Assembly: GCA_021323155.1 (NCBI GenBank)
Contig: JAJTCI010000010.1
Location: forward strand, 1 to 35,343
Source: Chitinophagaceae bacterium
Lineage (GTDB): Bacteria; Bacteroidota; Bacteroidia; Chitinophagales; Chitinophagaceae
Reading direction: 5' to 3'
DNA: 35,343 nt
This document shows, in pieces, positions 20,801-30,509 of this stretch. The notes below the pieces were generated by a model. That model had not been told where the DNA came from. It saw nothing but the letters and a program-made list of their open reading frames with translations, and did not search any database. Position 1 is the stretch's first letter, and every line of letters starts with the position of its first letter. Position numbers and translations under genes: made by a program.

Positions 20801-23800
20801 TCTATCAGTGGCGTAGTGTTGGTGAATGTGACTGACAGCGGCCCGCAACCTACGGTATCGCTCGCGTCAAAATCAGTCACCGGTTTTGGTATCGTATAGA
20901 ACCATCTTTCAGCGCTGTCGTTCTTACAGCCAAACAGGCTGATCGCTTTCATTTTTATATACACCGAATCGCCCGGTGCTACTATCGTATAACCAGGAAA
21001 GGTAGTGCCCGTTCCGATCAGCACGCCATTTGCATACCATTCGTATACGCCATTGCGTGTGGGGTAGAGGACTGGTTGAATTACACTATTGTCAATGTTA
21101 AATGGCGCGCAATCTTCAAATGGCGCATACACATATTCTGCAAGCGCATCCGGGTTGACGAACACTTCAATCAAAGCCCTTGTTCCTTCACAGCCTAATG
21201 GCGTTGCCTGGCTGACATAGTAGTTGGTTACTCCGACAGCGGACGTGGAAGGTACTGGCGCGTTAAGATCCGGTGTACCTCCGGTAGCGCTCGTGTACCA
21301 CCGGAGTGAATTGCCTGGCGCCGGTGTTGCCGTTAGCGGCACAGACAGCGCGTCGATGCAGTAATTAACGGGTGAAGTTACGGCAGGGGCCGCAGGCAAG
21401 GCAGTTACCGTAACCGGTACCGAGGCCTGTGGAGAAACGCAGTTATTCAAAGTCGCGGTCACAAAATATGTCCCGGTATTCACTGCACTCGCGTTGACGA
21501 TCGTTGGGTTCTGCAGGTTACTTGTAAAGCCAGCAGGGCCTGTCCAGGTATAGACAATTGCTCCAGGTGTAGTCGTATTCGCGGTCAGCAATAATGTTTC
21601 ACCGTTACATATCGGGCTGTTGCTTCCCGCGGTAGGTGTTGCAGGAGGATTTGGATCCGCCAGGATAAAAGGTCCTACCGTGTTGGATGGGCAACCAACC
21701 AATGTGGCCACCCTGATACTTGCATAAGTTCCCGCTGTAAGTCCCGGGATGGTCAGTACGCCGCTTCCGTCAGATGTTATCGTCGTCGAAACCGGTGTGC
21801 CATCACGCGTATAAGTCACTGTATAGGCAGTCGAAGCAGACAATCCATTCAATATGATCGAACCGGTGGCGGTCAAACAACCTGTGGGGTTGGTGAACGA
21901 TGGGTTGATAATAACCGGAGTTGGATTGACTACAACGGTAGTGGTGCCTGCAGCCGAAGGGCAATTCCCGGTGAATGCGGTAGCAACCACGTTATACAGG
22001 CCGTTAGCCGCGGTAGTTGCGCCAACGATCGATGGATTCTGTGCGCTGTTGGCAAAACCATTCGGACCGGTCCATGACCAGCTGACTGTTCCGCCGAACG
22101 TTGTTGTCGCGGTAAGGAGCAGTGTGCTGTCTGCGCATATCGGCCCGTTGTTGCCGGCCACCGGGGTAGCAGGTGTTTCATTGATCGTAACATTCACGGT
22201 GCCGGCCGCGGAAACACAACCATCGAGTGTAGCGGTTACACTATACACACCATTAGCAGCCATTATCGCTCCAGGTATAGAAGGATTTTGTTGTGTGCTC
22301 GAGAACCCGTTCGGGCCACTCCAGGTATAAATGATCGCGCCAACCGATGAAGTAGCTGACGTAAGATTGAGCGTATTGCCACTGCAGATCGGGCCATTGC
22401 TTCCGGCTGTTGGTGTGGCGGGGGGATTTGGATCAGTAAGCGTGATCGATGCGATAACATTCGAAGGGCAACCGGTTAGGGTCACGCGTATGTTCGTGTA
22501 GGTGCCCGCTACGAGGTTGTTGATCAACACGGAACCGCCCGCATTGGATGTGATACTAACTGATTGAGGATTCCCGTTGAAATTGTATTGAACCAAATAC
22601 AGGGTGGAAGCCGCTAATCCATTCAAAGTAATGGACCCGGTGGGCGTGGTACACTGCGTTGGATTGGTAAAGCTGGTGGTAGTGATGACGGGAGTAGGAT
22701 TGATCACTACAGTGGTGCTGCCGGTAGCAGAAGGGCAATTCCCGGTAGTAGCGGTAGCTATCACAGTATAAATTCCATTTGCCGCCATCGTGATATTCGG
22801 TATGGAAGGATTTTGAGATATGCTATTAAAGCCATTGGGGCCTGTCCATGACCACGTCATTGTTCCGGCACTGGCGGTAGACGCCGTGAGGTTGAGTGTA
22901 CTGTCTGAACAAACGGGTGAATTGCTTCCGGCTACCGGCATAGCTGGTGTTTGATGTACCACGACATTCACCGTTCCTGCCGCGGAGGTACAACTATTGA
23001 TCGTGACGGCTACGGTATAGGTCCCGGTTGCCGCTGTGGTTACATTGGTGATCGATGGATTCTGATCTGTGCTCACGAATCCATTGGGCCCTGACCAGGC
23101 ATAGCTTGCTGTACCTGGGGATGTAGTGCTCGCGGTAAGATTTAAAGTATTGCCACTGCACACCGGTCCGTTGCTCCCTGCCGTTGGTGTGGCAGGAGGT
23201 GTTGGGTCAACCAGCGTGAATGGCCCGATTACATTCGAAGGGCAGTTGTTCAGCGCTACAGATATGTTGGTATAGGTTCCTGCGGCAAGGTTCGGGATCA
23301 CCAGCGTGCCACCCGCATCTGATGAAAGCGTGGCGGTCTGAGGTGTGGCGCCTTGCGTATAATTCACCGTATAAGAAGTGGAGGGCACAAGCCCTGTCAA
23401 CGTGATCGACCCTGTTGTCGTCGCACAGTTTGTCGGGTTGTTCGCGGTACCGTTAATGTTCGCGGTAGGATTAACAACAACAACGGTTGAACCCGGCGCG
23501 GAGGGGCAGTTCCCTACTGTTGCCGTGGCAATCACATTGTATGTGCCGCCTTCAGCGGTAGTGGCATTACTGATCGTCGGATTCTGAAGCGCGTTACTAA
23601 AACCGTTTGGTCCTGTCCAGGCATATGTTACGCCAGCGGATGGCGTGCTGGCAGTTAAATTGATGGTTCCACCGGAACAAACGGGTGAGTTGCTACCCGC
23701 GGTAGGCGTGACCGGCGTCGCATTCACAGTAACATTTACGGTGCCTGCCCCGGAAGTACATCCATTCAGCGTTGCGGTTACGCTATAGGTTCCCGTTGCA

Positions 23801-26800
23801 GCTACGAGCGCATTGGTGATCGAAGGATTTTGCGTTGTACTGTTGAATCCATTGGGCCCGCTCCAGGCGTAAGTCACTCCGGGTGTTGCAGAGTTGGCGG
23901 TGAGCAGCAAAGTGTTCCCGCTACAAATTGGTGAATTGCTTCCAGTAACCGGTACAGAAGGCGGCGTGGGATCAGAAAGCGTGAAAGGTCCTACGGTGTT
24001 CGAAGGACAATTATTTAATTCCACAAATATGCTGGTATAAGAACCAGCCGGCAGGTTCGTGATCGTGATGGATCCGCCTGCATTAGAAGAAAGCGAGACA
24101 TTTACCGGGTTGCCGTTCTGTGTATAGCGAACGGTGTAGATGGTAGATGCGTTTAAGCCATCCAGGGTGATTGAACCGGTAGACGTTGCACAAGTTGTAG
24201 GATTGACAGTACTGCTTCCACTAATGTTTGGTGTAGGATTTACTGCTACTACTGTAGTGCCTGCGCTTGAGGTACAGGAGCCTAGTGTAGCGGTAACAGA
24301 ATACGTTCCGGCGGCAGCGGTAGTTGCAGTTGCTATAGACGGGTTCTGAACACTGCTTGAAAAAGCATTGGGTCCTGTCCATGCGTAAGTGGCTCCACCG
24401 GTTGTTGTATTCGCGGTAAGGTTCAACGGATTTCCTGAACAGACCGGTGAGTTGCTTCCAGCTATGGGAATGACGGGTGTTTCATTTATCACGGGTGTTG
24501 TTGTTCCTGCCGCGGACGTACAACCATTAATGGTGACCGTTACGGAATATGTTCCAGCTGCGGCGAGCGTCACATTTGTTATGGATGGTGTTTGGCTCGT
24601 ACTGGTAAATCCACTTGGTCCGCTCCATGACCAGGTAGCGGTGCCCGGAGAAGTGGTATTGGCGCTGAGTGCAAGTGTATTGCCACTGCATATGGGCGAA
24701 TTGCTTCCAGCAACGGGAGTTGCAGGAGGTGTTGGGTCGACCAGCGTAACCGGGCCAACAGTATTAGAAATACAACCATTCAAGGTGACGGTGAGGTTAG
24801 CATAGATACCGGCTAAGAGGTTGGGGATCACCAGCGAGCCTGTACCATTACTTGCGATCGTTGCAGGCGTAGCCGGATTCCCATTGAATGTATAGTTGAC
24901 GGTGTAGGTGGTATTGTTTGTAAGACCGTTGAGCGTGATCGACCCGCTTGGGGTAGCGCAGTTAGTAGGATCGGTGCTCGTTGTACCGCTGATGTTTGGC
25001 GTTGGATTGACGATAACGGTAGTCGTTCCTGCTACTGAAGCGCAACTTCCAAGGGTAGCGATCACGGAGTAAACTCCCGCATCCGCAATTGTCACATTGC
25101 TTACTGAAGGATTCTGCACACCACTGTTAAAACCATTTGGTCCTGTCCATGCGTATGTCACACCCGCCGTTGAAGTGTTAGCGACCAGGTTCAGGGTAGC
25201 ACTGGTGCACAGGGGACCATTATTCCCCGCGGTTGGCGCAACCGGTGTCGTGTTGACGACCACGCTGACAGTTCCGGCAGCGGAAGTGCAATTAGCGATC
25301 GTGACAGTTACATTATACGTGCCGGTAGCCGCTGTTGTCGCGTTAGAAATACTTGGGTTCTGCGTATTGCTTGTAAAGCCATTCGGTCCGCTCCAGGTAT
25401 AAGTAGCTACGCCAGGCGATGTAGTGTTTGCATTAAGCGTTAATGTATTTCCCGCGCAAATGGGAGAGTTGCTGCCAACGGTAGGTGTGTTCGGTGCAGT
25501 AGGGTCAGCAAGCGTAACAGGGCCGAACGCATTCGAAGGGCAGGTGCCGAGCGTAACGGTTATATTATCGTATACACCTGCGGCAAGATTTGGTATAACG
25601 ACCTCACCACTTCCATTCGAAGTTAATGAAACCGGTGTTGCCGGATTACCGTTGAAAGTATAGTTGGCCGTATAGGTAGTGTTATTCGCCAGGCCAGTTA
25701 GTGTTATAAATCCTGTAGCCGAAGCACAACTCGTTGGATTTGTCCCGCTTCCACCACCGATTACCGGAGCGGTATTCACGACCACCGTTGTGTTTGTTGC
25801 CGGTGATGGACATCCACCCGCAGTTGTGATCAATGTGTAAACGCCTGCGTTTGCCGGTATGCCATTACTGATGGTCGGGTTTTGTGCATTGCTGGTAAAT
25901 CCATTGGGACCTGTCCAGGAAAAAGTAGCACCTGCGGTTGTGGAGTTACCGGTTAGATTAATTGTTTGACCGCTACAAATCGGGCTGTTACTTGAGGCGG
26001 AAGCATTCACCGGCGGGCGCACGGTTACAATCACCTGTTCGGATTCGCCCGTACACACCGGGGAACCGGGATTATATACTACGATGGTATATGTGACTGT
26101 AACATCAGTTGTGCCTGTATTGGTGAGCGTGTTTACGATCGAGATGGTAGTAGAAGGTGAAGCCTGGTTTGAATTGCCCGTAAGTGTTCCGCCGGCAATG
26201 GATGAGCTCCATGTATACTGTGCCCCCACCAGCGAACTGGTAAGGGAAATGGTGAGTTGTTCACCACTGCATAGTATAGGCGCGGAAGGTGCGGGCGTGA
26301 AATCTGGAATGGGCTTTACGGTTACATCTAAATTGAACGCGTTCCCATTGCAGCCGTTGGCGATGGGTGTGATCACATACCGCACTACCGCGTCAACGCT
26401 CGCAGATGGATTCGTGAGTGCGTCGTTGATCGTTGCACTTGTGCCTGCCGCCGTATTGCCAGTAGCACTGCCGGAAATGACACTGGAGGTCCAACTGAAA
26501 GTACTGGATGGGACAGAAGATGTGATCGTATAATTGAGGTTGCTTCCACTGCAGACCGTTCGCGTGGCAGCGCTGGTGATGTTATTGTCTGGATGGATGA
26601 TGATTTGGACGGTGTCGCGGACCACAGGGCATACAGATCCTGCAGGTGGAGTAGCAGTGTAAATGAGCCGAACTGTGCCATTCGATTTATCAGTTCCACT
26701 AAATGTATAAGCAGGATTTGAAATGTTGGGATTTGAAATTGAACCCGTACCAAAGCCTGGCTGGATACTCCATACCGCGGTGTACCCTGCCGGCCCGGAT

Positions 26801-28758
26801 GAAGATCCGTTGAGATTAACCGAGGCGGTCGAAAAACATACAGCCTCGTCGGTGCCTGCATTCACAGTCACCGGTTGGTAGAACAATATTTGCTGTGTAG
26901 CGGAATCGATCCCGCAATCATTGGTGAATCTTACTTTGACGTTGTAGGTGCCATAGGCATTGAACTGCACTTGTGGATAGCGGGAATTCGCGTCCGTGCC
27001 CCCAACGAATGTGACAGTGCCGGGCGTAAAGGTCCATTGGTATGCCAATGTCCCGGTGTTGACGTTGTACGTTGTTACATGTCCTGGTGAGGTCAGAAAA
27101 TTCAGTGTTTGCAGTCCGCAGTATTGCTGGTTGCCAGGGAGATTCACATCCGCATCCAGCAAGAGAGAAACAGTTCTGTCCCTGGTGAATGTTCCGCAGG
27201 AGTTACTGATCGTTAAGCGGATGATATAATTACCCGGTTCAAGGAAAGTGATCTGCGGAATGGAGTCGGTTGCACTCGGTGTGATGGTATAATGCACACC
27301 CAGGGTTGCCGGCGCAAGAGATGGCGACAACAATACCTGCCAGTTCCAGTTAAAAGGCCTGCACGAGCTGGTATTCGTAAGGTTGGCAATGGTCACCACC
27401 AAAGGCGCACAGCCCGCAAGAGAAGCCTGGCCATTCATCGAAAAGTCCGGCACCGGAACTTCCTCGATACAGATGTACATGGTGGTGTCGTCGCTACATG
27501 GATCGTTCAGTGCCACCAGTTGTACGGAGTGCATACCCGGCGTGGAGAACGAATGTACCAGGTTCGTTGCGCTGCTGGCGAAAGAGCCATCAACGTACCA
27601 TTCGTATAGGGTGGAATTGGTACAGTTCACCGCATTATTGTTCCCGGAAAGCCCGACCTGGGACGTATTGGTGAAGGTGATGTTGGTATTCAGGCAACCA
27701 TAAGTTGGATTGATGAAATTTGCTTCCGGGCGTTCCCATACCTTGGCAAATGAACTGATCGGTGTGAAGCTATTTGAACAAAACTGGTTAGATGCAGTCA
27801 CACTGACGCGAAAGGCATTATACTGGTTCGGCGTGATATCTGTGATAGCAGGTTGTCCACAGGAAGTCTGTGTATATTCATGATCCACCGCCCCGTTGAT
27901 CGTCATTAACTGGCAATGGGTATAGGTGGTTGTGTTGCCGTCGCCCCAGTTGATCGTATAAATAGTTCCAGGGTAATTGTTCTTGATTCCGCCCGCTGCA
28001 GTGGTGTTGATCGTGTATTCTTTCGTATCGGGCAAGCAGATCTCGTTAGAACCTGCGGTTTGCAAGCTCAGGTTACTGGTGGAAGCCAGCACCAGGAAGC
28101 TTTTTATGGAAATGCTGTTATCAGCGTTCCGGATAGTTAGCTGGACGGTGTAATAATTTCCAACCACCATTGTGAAGCTGATGGATGTCGCGCCTACAGT
28201 AGCCGCCACGTTATTTCCAAGGCTATCGAGCACTTTCGCAACAAGCGTTTTACCACCAGGTACAGAGACGCCCAGGTTGAGTGTGGCATTGCTGATGATG
28301 AGACATCTGCCAAAAGTGGAGTCGTTGATCGTATTGGTGGGGCTGGTGGTAGGATTCGTAACCGGCGTGGTGGCAGTGGCAACTATTGTGAACGGGTTAC
28401 TTGTAGCTACCGGTCCTGCGGGGCTGGTAGACACTACCCTCACCCTGTAGTTCCCGCCTGGTGCGGTCCCTGCGGGTATGATGCCGTTGACAAAAGGCGT
28501 AAAGAAGCTGTTATAAGTACCGATGAGTGTGCCCGGAAAATTACCTGCCGCATCCGAAAGGTATAATTGGAAAGTGTTGGCCTGGTTGAAGCAGCCACCG
28601 CTGAGCTGGATGGGTACCGTGATGCCGCCACCGGCACCATATGAAGCCGTACTGAAGTTCGTATTGTCAATAGTAATCGTCTGTGCATCGGCAATAAGCC
28701 CGATTGCGCCCAACACCAGAATGAAAGCCAGTCTTCGAATCAAATTTTTTCTCATCAA
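17866..28758 (-). CDS. Giant multi-domain surface adhesin with Ig-like/PKD repeats and gliding-motility-type (CHU_C, type B) T9SS C-terminal domain
   Basis: 3630 aa uninterrupted ORF; signal peptide ..GLIADA|Q; tandem 'AGSNSPICSGNTLNLTA..YTWSGPNGF..' modules; eight PKD 'WNFGDG'-type modules; C-terminus 'VFIPNAFTPDGDGINDILTVRAKGVKSIKSFRVFNRWGQLVFEK...GNVAIIK'. Confidence 0.95.
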   Translation of the reverse strand: MMRKNLIRRLAFILVLGAIGLIADAQTITIDNTNFSTASYGAGGGITVPIQLSGGCFNQANTFQLYLSDAAGNFPGTLIGTYNSFFTPFVNGIIPAGTAPGGNYRVRVVSTSPAGPVATSNPFTIVATATTPVTNPTTSPTNTINDSTFGRCLIISNATLNLGVSVPGGKTLVAKVLDSLGNNVAATVGATSISFTMVVGNYYTVQLTIRNADNSISIKSFLVLASTSNLSLQTAGSNEICLPDTKEYTINTTAAGGIKNNYPGTIYTINWGDGNTTTYTHCQLMTINGAVDHEYTQTSCGQPAITDITPNQYNAFRVSVTASNQFCSNSFTPISSFAKVWERPEANFINPTYGCLNTNITFTNTSQVGLSGNNNAVNCTNSTLYEWYVDGSFASSATNLVHSFSTPGMHSVQLVALNDPCSDDTTMYICIEEVPVPDFSMNGQASLAGCAPLVVTIANLTNTSSCRPFNWNWQVLLSPSLAPATLGVHYTITPSATDSIPQITFLEPGNYIIRLTISNSCGTFTRDRTVSLLLDADVNLPGNQQYCGLQTLNFLTSPGHVTTYNVNTGTLAYQWTFTPGTVTFVGGTDANSRYPQVQFNAYGTYNVKVRFTNDCGIDSATQQILFYQPVTVNAGTDEAVCFSTASVNLNGSSSGPAGYTAVWSIQPGFGTGSISNPNISNPAYTFSGTDKSNGTVRLIYTATPPAGSVCPVVRDTVQIIIHPDNNITSAATRTVCSGSNLNYTITSSVPSSTFSWTSSVISGSATGNTAAGTSATINDALTNPSASVDAVVRYVITPIANGCNGNAFNLDVTVKPIPDFTPAPSAPILCSGEQLTISLTSSLVGAQYTWSSSIAGGTLTGNSNQASPSTTISIVNTLTNTGTTDVTVTYTIVVYNPGSPVCTGESEQVIVTVRPPVNASASSNSPICSGQTINLTGNSTTAGATFSWTGPNGFTSNAQNPTISNGIPANAGVYTLITTAGGCPSPATNTTVVVNTAPVIGGGSGTNPTSCASATGFITLTGLANNTTYTANYTFNGNPATPVSLTSNGSGEVVIPNLAAGVYDNITVTLGTCPSNAFGPVTLADPTAPNTPTVGSNSPICAGNTLTLNANTTSPGVATYTWSGPNGFTSNTQNPSISNATTAATGTYNVTVTIANCTSAAGTVSVVVNTTPVAPTAGNNGPLCTSATLNLVANTSTAGVTYAWTGPNGFNSGVQNPSVSNVTIADAGVYSVIATLGSCASVAGTTTVIVNPTPNISGTTSTDPTNCATPSGSITLNGLTNNTTYTVNYTFNGNPATPATIASNGTGSLVIPNLLAGIYANLTVTLNGCISNTVGPVTLVDPTPPATPVAGSNSPICSGNTLALSANTTSPGTATWSWSGPSGFTSTSQTPSITNVTLAAAGTYSVTVTINGCTSAAGTTTPVINETPVIPIAGSNSPVCSGNPLNLTANTTTGGATYAWTGPNAFSSSVQNPSIATATTAAAGTYSVTATLGSCTSSAGTTVVAVNPTPNISGSSTVNPTTCATSTGSITLDGLNASTIYTVRYTQNGNPVNVSLSSNAGGSITITNLPAGSYTSIFVELNNCPSNTVGPFTLSDPTPPSVPVTGSNSPICSGNTLLLTANSATPGVTYAWSGPNGFNSTTQNPSITNALVAATGTYSVTATLNGCTSGAGTVNVTVNATPVTPTAGSNSPVCSGGTINLTASTPSAGVTYAWTGPNGFSNALQNPTISNATTAEGGTYNVIATATVGNCPSAPGSTVVVVNPTANINGTANNPTNCATTTGSITLTGLVPSTSYTVNYTQGATPQTATLSSDAGGTLVIPNLAAGTYTNISVALNNCPSNVIGPFTLVDPTPPATPTAGSNGPVCSGNTLNLTASTTSPGTASYAWSGPNGFVSTDQNPSITNVTTAATGTYTVAVTINSCTSAAGTVNVVVHQTPAMPVAGSNSPVCSDSTLNLTASTASAGTMTWSWTGPNGFNSISQNPSIPNITMAANGIYTVIATATTGNCPSATGSTTVVINPTPVITTTSFTNPTQCTTPTGSITLNGLAASTLYLVQYNFNGNPQSVSITSNAGGSVLINNLVAGTYTNIRVTLTGCPSNVIASITLTDPNPPATPTAGSNGPICSGNTLNLTSATSSVGAIIYTWSGPNGFSSTQQNPSIPGAIMAANGVYSVTATLDGCVSAAGTVNVTINETPATPVAGNNGPICADSTLLLTATTTFGGTVSWSWTGPNGFANSAQNPSIVGATTAANGLYNVVATAFTGNCPSAAGTTTVVVNPTPVIINPSFTNPTGCLTATGSIILNGLSASTAYTVTYTRDGTPVSTTITSDGSGVLTIPGLTAGTYASIRVATLVGCPSNTVGPFILADPNPPATPTAGSNSPICNGETLLLTANTTTPGAIVYTWTGPAGFTSNLQNPTIVNASAVNTGTYFVTATLNNCVSPQASVPVTVTALPAAPAVTSPVNYCIDALSVPLTATPAPGNSLRWYTSATGGTPDLNAPVPSTSAVGVTNYYVSQATPLGCEGTRALIEVFVNPDALAEYVYAPFEDCAPFNIDNSVIQPVLYPTRNGVYEWYANGVLIGTGTTFPGYTIVAPGDSVYIKMKAISLFGCKNDSAERWFYTIPKPVTDFDASDTVGCGPLSVTFTNTTPLIDKFSYNWNFGNGIISSAQNPGTIIFQPNPTAGDTVYHVSLAAFTQCDTIIKVVDIRVRSKPKAIITPNITYGCSPLTVVFNNISLGANMTYQWNFGDGSAPFFTNNTLPVQHTYNTAQQDTFDVRLIATNDCGSDTGRYNVVVAARTIELDVAVNGNEKTGCAPHTVNFYNNSTGATNFVWDFGDGNLLSTTNNIDTIQHTYLTVGTFNVSIQASNGCTDTTITETISVFAKPLVNFTVMPVPICVGDTLFFTNQSDTITGLLWNFDDGITSQLTNPTHAYTTPGTYDVKLIGIRQYGPGNACTDSIIKQVTVVASLPGSFSVSDSVSTCVPFNVTFTNHSLPSSLTTWNFGDGNVDTGDIVTHTFTQVGTFTVTMTARDINGCTYSATKQIVTAGPNGSFTYDNGYICGDRPVRFEAVVTGTDSIRWNFGDGTILSTTAHIVYHVYSQPGIYVPTAQLIAAPGGTCRRTLQGPDTIRVEYVSAGFVYSQVKTCGTTTVAFTDTSRSYFGLNGWQWNFGDGNNSTVRHPVHVYTSTNTWPIQLIAQGVSGCADTVNIPVFVKVDSKPIVSIVSDNTGCVNQPVTYNSVVTSNDPVTYYNWTFSNGATGNSPTVINNYGSAGTFNGQLIVGTAFGCYDTTSKPITINPSPTVNTNPNMQICRGQSAQLNATGAFTYDWAPFTGLSCTTCPNPIASPVTTTQYVVTGYNGFGCAGRDTILITVPQPIDVIAGPDAVMCIGQTRQLNATGATTYVWSPATGLSATNIPNPVASPTFTTIYRVIGYDAHNCFQDTAYVTIGVGNYPTVNAGTDHTVATGTLVNLAPTVTNGPIALWTWSPSNDLSCANCPTPVATAKKDICYNVTATNFFGCSGSDSVCIKVFCESSQVFIPNAFTPDGDGINDILTVRAKGVKSIKSFRVFNRWGQLVFEKANFTPNIDSQGWDGKVKGIPAPPDVYVYTCEVVCENDIPYTYKGNVAIIK
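18900..20880 (-). repeat. Eight tandem PKD modules, ~256-nt period
   Basis: 'WNFGDG'-type codons near 18995, 19245, 19508, 19745, 20003, 20252, 20512, 20770. Confidence 0.8.
21635..25484 (-). repeat. Five tandem ~768-nt super-repeats (A-B-C domain cassette) within the adhesin gene
   Basis: The C-module end 'DP(T/N)PPATP' (or variant) encoded near 21635, 22412, 23186, 23951, 24716, 25484; spacings 777, 774, 765, 765, 768 nt, all multiples of 3. Confidence 0.85.
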
Positions 28759-29102
28759 CTGTTACTCTAAAGGTTTAAAAGTCCCGGCAATACCGGAGTT
28801 GATTTTCAAAGGATCATTGGAAAAGAAAAGCGTTGACGGCCGGAACTGGATATGCATCCGGCGGTCATCGCCTTAACGTGGTGTTTTCAACAGGTAAACA
28901 CGGCTATCCCAACAAAGATTGCCGCTGTGATGGGATGCCTTTCGAACAGGAGGACCTATCACTGCCAGTACCGCGTGGTACGGTCTGCTAAAATGCCGAA
29001 AATTTCCCGGTTTACCGCTTAAAAAAGAAGTAAATCACCCATCAAAAAAGGGTATTCCAAAACCAGTTGAATCCCAGGGTTATGATAAGCTCCGGGGTAT
29101 AA

Positions 29103-30509
29103 TCAGATCTTCACTTTTTTCCAGCGTCCCCGCCGGAACAAGATGACACCTGCAATGGATATCGCTGTCTCGGCGGTAACGATGGCTATGAAAACCCCGG
29201 TCGGGCCCATTTCCAGTATCACCGCCAGCCAATAGGCGAGCGGTATCTGGAAGGCCCAGAACCCGAAGAGATTGATCCAGGTTGGGGTGCGACTATCACC
29301 CGCTCCATTAAACGCGTTCATCATCACCATGCCAACGCCGTAGAAGATGTAACCCAGGCTCACGATGCGTAATGCCCTGACGCTTACATTGATCACATCC
29401 TCATCTTTGGTCATCAGGCCAACGCAGAATTCGGCACCCACCAAAAAGAATAGCGAAACAAAGGCCATGAACAACGTATTGTATTTCGCCACTTTCCACA
29501 CGGAACGCTCGGCCCTTTCGGGTTGGTTTGCACCCAGGTTTTGCCCGACTAAAGTAGCGGCGGCATTGCTCAGACCCCAGGCCGGCAATATGAAGAAAAC
29601 AATAAGTCTTATCGCTATGGTGTAGCCCGCGATCACATCGTCGCCGTAGCGTGAAATGATCTTTATCAGCACCATCCAGCTGGCCGAAGCGATGAGGAAT
29701 TGTAAGGTGGCGGTAGACGCGACATTGATGAGCGATTTCAGTATGTTCCAGGCGGGCAAAAAATGTTGCCTTTTCATACGGATAATTCCCCTGTTATTAA
29801 GTAAGTGATAAACCTGGTATATCACACCGACACCTCTTCCTATTAATGTGGCGACGGCAGACCCTTCAAGACCTAACTCGGGGAAGCCTGCCCATCCATT
29901 GATCAATAAAGGGTTTAATATGATATTGAAAATATTGGCGATCCATAAGCTCTTCATTGCGATCGCGGCATTACCTGCGCCACGAAAAACCCCGTTGATC
30001 ATGAATAGCAGCATGATCACAACGCTGCTGGAAAGGAGTATCCGTGTGTACCCCGTCCCTTTCGTCACCACTTCTTCACTCCCGCCCATTATTGCAAGGA
30101 TTTCCCCGGCGTATATCGCACCTAGCACGCTGATGATCACCGTTATGCCTAACGCCAGCATGATCGCCTGCGCTCCTGAACGGGATGCTTCTTCATGATT
30201 TTTTTCTCCCACACGCCTTGCCACCATTGCTGTTGCGGCCATGCTAAGGCCAATTGCAATAGAATAAACAATGGTGATCACCGATTCTGCCAGGCCAACC
30301 GTAGAAGTAGCATAAGTGCCTAGTTTGCTCACAAAGAAAGTATCTACCACGGCGAACACCGATTCCAGGCTCATCTCCAGGATCATGGGGATGGCCAGCA
30401 GTATCACCGCCCTTCGCATGCTGCCCTTTGTAAAATCCTGGTGCTCGCTGGAAAGTGATTGTTTTATGAAAGAGAAAATACCCTGTCTCTTATTCGTATG
30501 TGTGGTCAT
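29103..30509 (-). CDS. MATE family efflux transporter
   Basis: 468 aa; 'RAVILLAIPMILEMSLESVFAVVDTFFVSKLGTYATSTVGLAESV' and 'NGVFRGAGNAAIAMKSLWIANIFNIILNPLLI'. Confidence 0.95.
   Translation of the reverse strand: MTTHTNKRQGIFSFIKQSLSSEHQDFTKGSMRRAVILLAIPMILEMSLESVFAVVDTFFVSKLGTYATSTVGLAESVITIVYSIAIGLSMAATAMVARRVGEKNHEEASRSGAQAIMLALGITVIISVLGAIYAGEILAIMGGSEEVVTKGTGYTRILLSSSVVIMLLFMINGVFRGAGNAAIAMKSLWIANIFNIILNPLLINGWAGFPELGLEGSAVATLIGRGVGVIYQVYHLLNNRGIIRMKRQHFLPAWNILKSLINVASTATLQFLIASASWMVLIKIISRYGDDVIAGYTIAIRLIVFFILPAWGLSNAAATLVGQNLGANQPERAERSVWKVAKYNTLFMAFVSLFFLVGAEFCVGLMTKDEDVINVSVRALRIVSLGYIFYGVGMVMMNAFNGAGDSRTPTWINLFGFWAFQIPLAYWLAVILEMGPTGVFIAIVTAETAISIAGVILFRRGRWKKVKI

Noticed and set aside
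21635-25484. Possible CRISPR array because of evenly spaced repeats
   Set aside because: Period is ~768 nt, in frame, protein-coding and divergent; no short identical repeats with unique spacers anywhere in the window.
21854-25663. Numerous plus-strand ORFs (e.g. 21854-22330, 24389-24805, 25097-25402) with repetitive 'VVPAAEVQ..VTVTEYVPAAAVVA' translations
   Set aside because: They are antisense to the repeat modules of the giant adhesin; their similarity to each other is inherited from the sense repeats and no independent family signature is seen.
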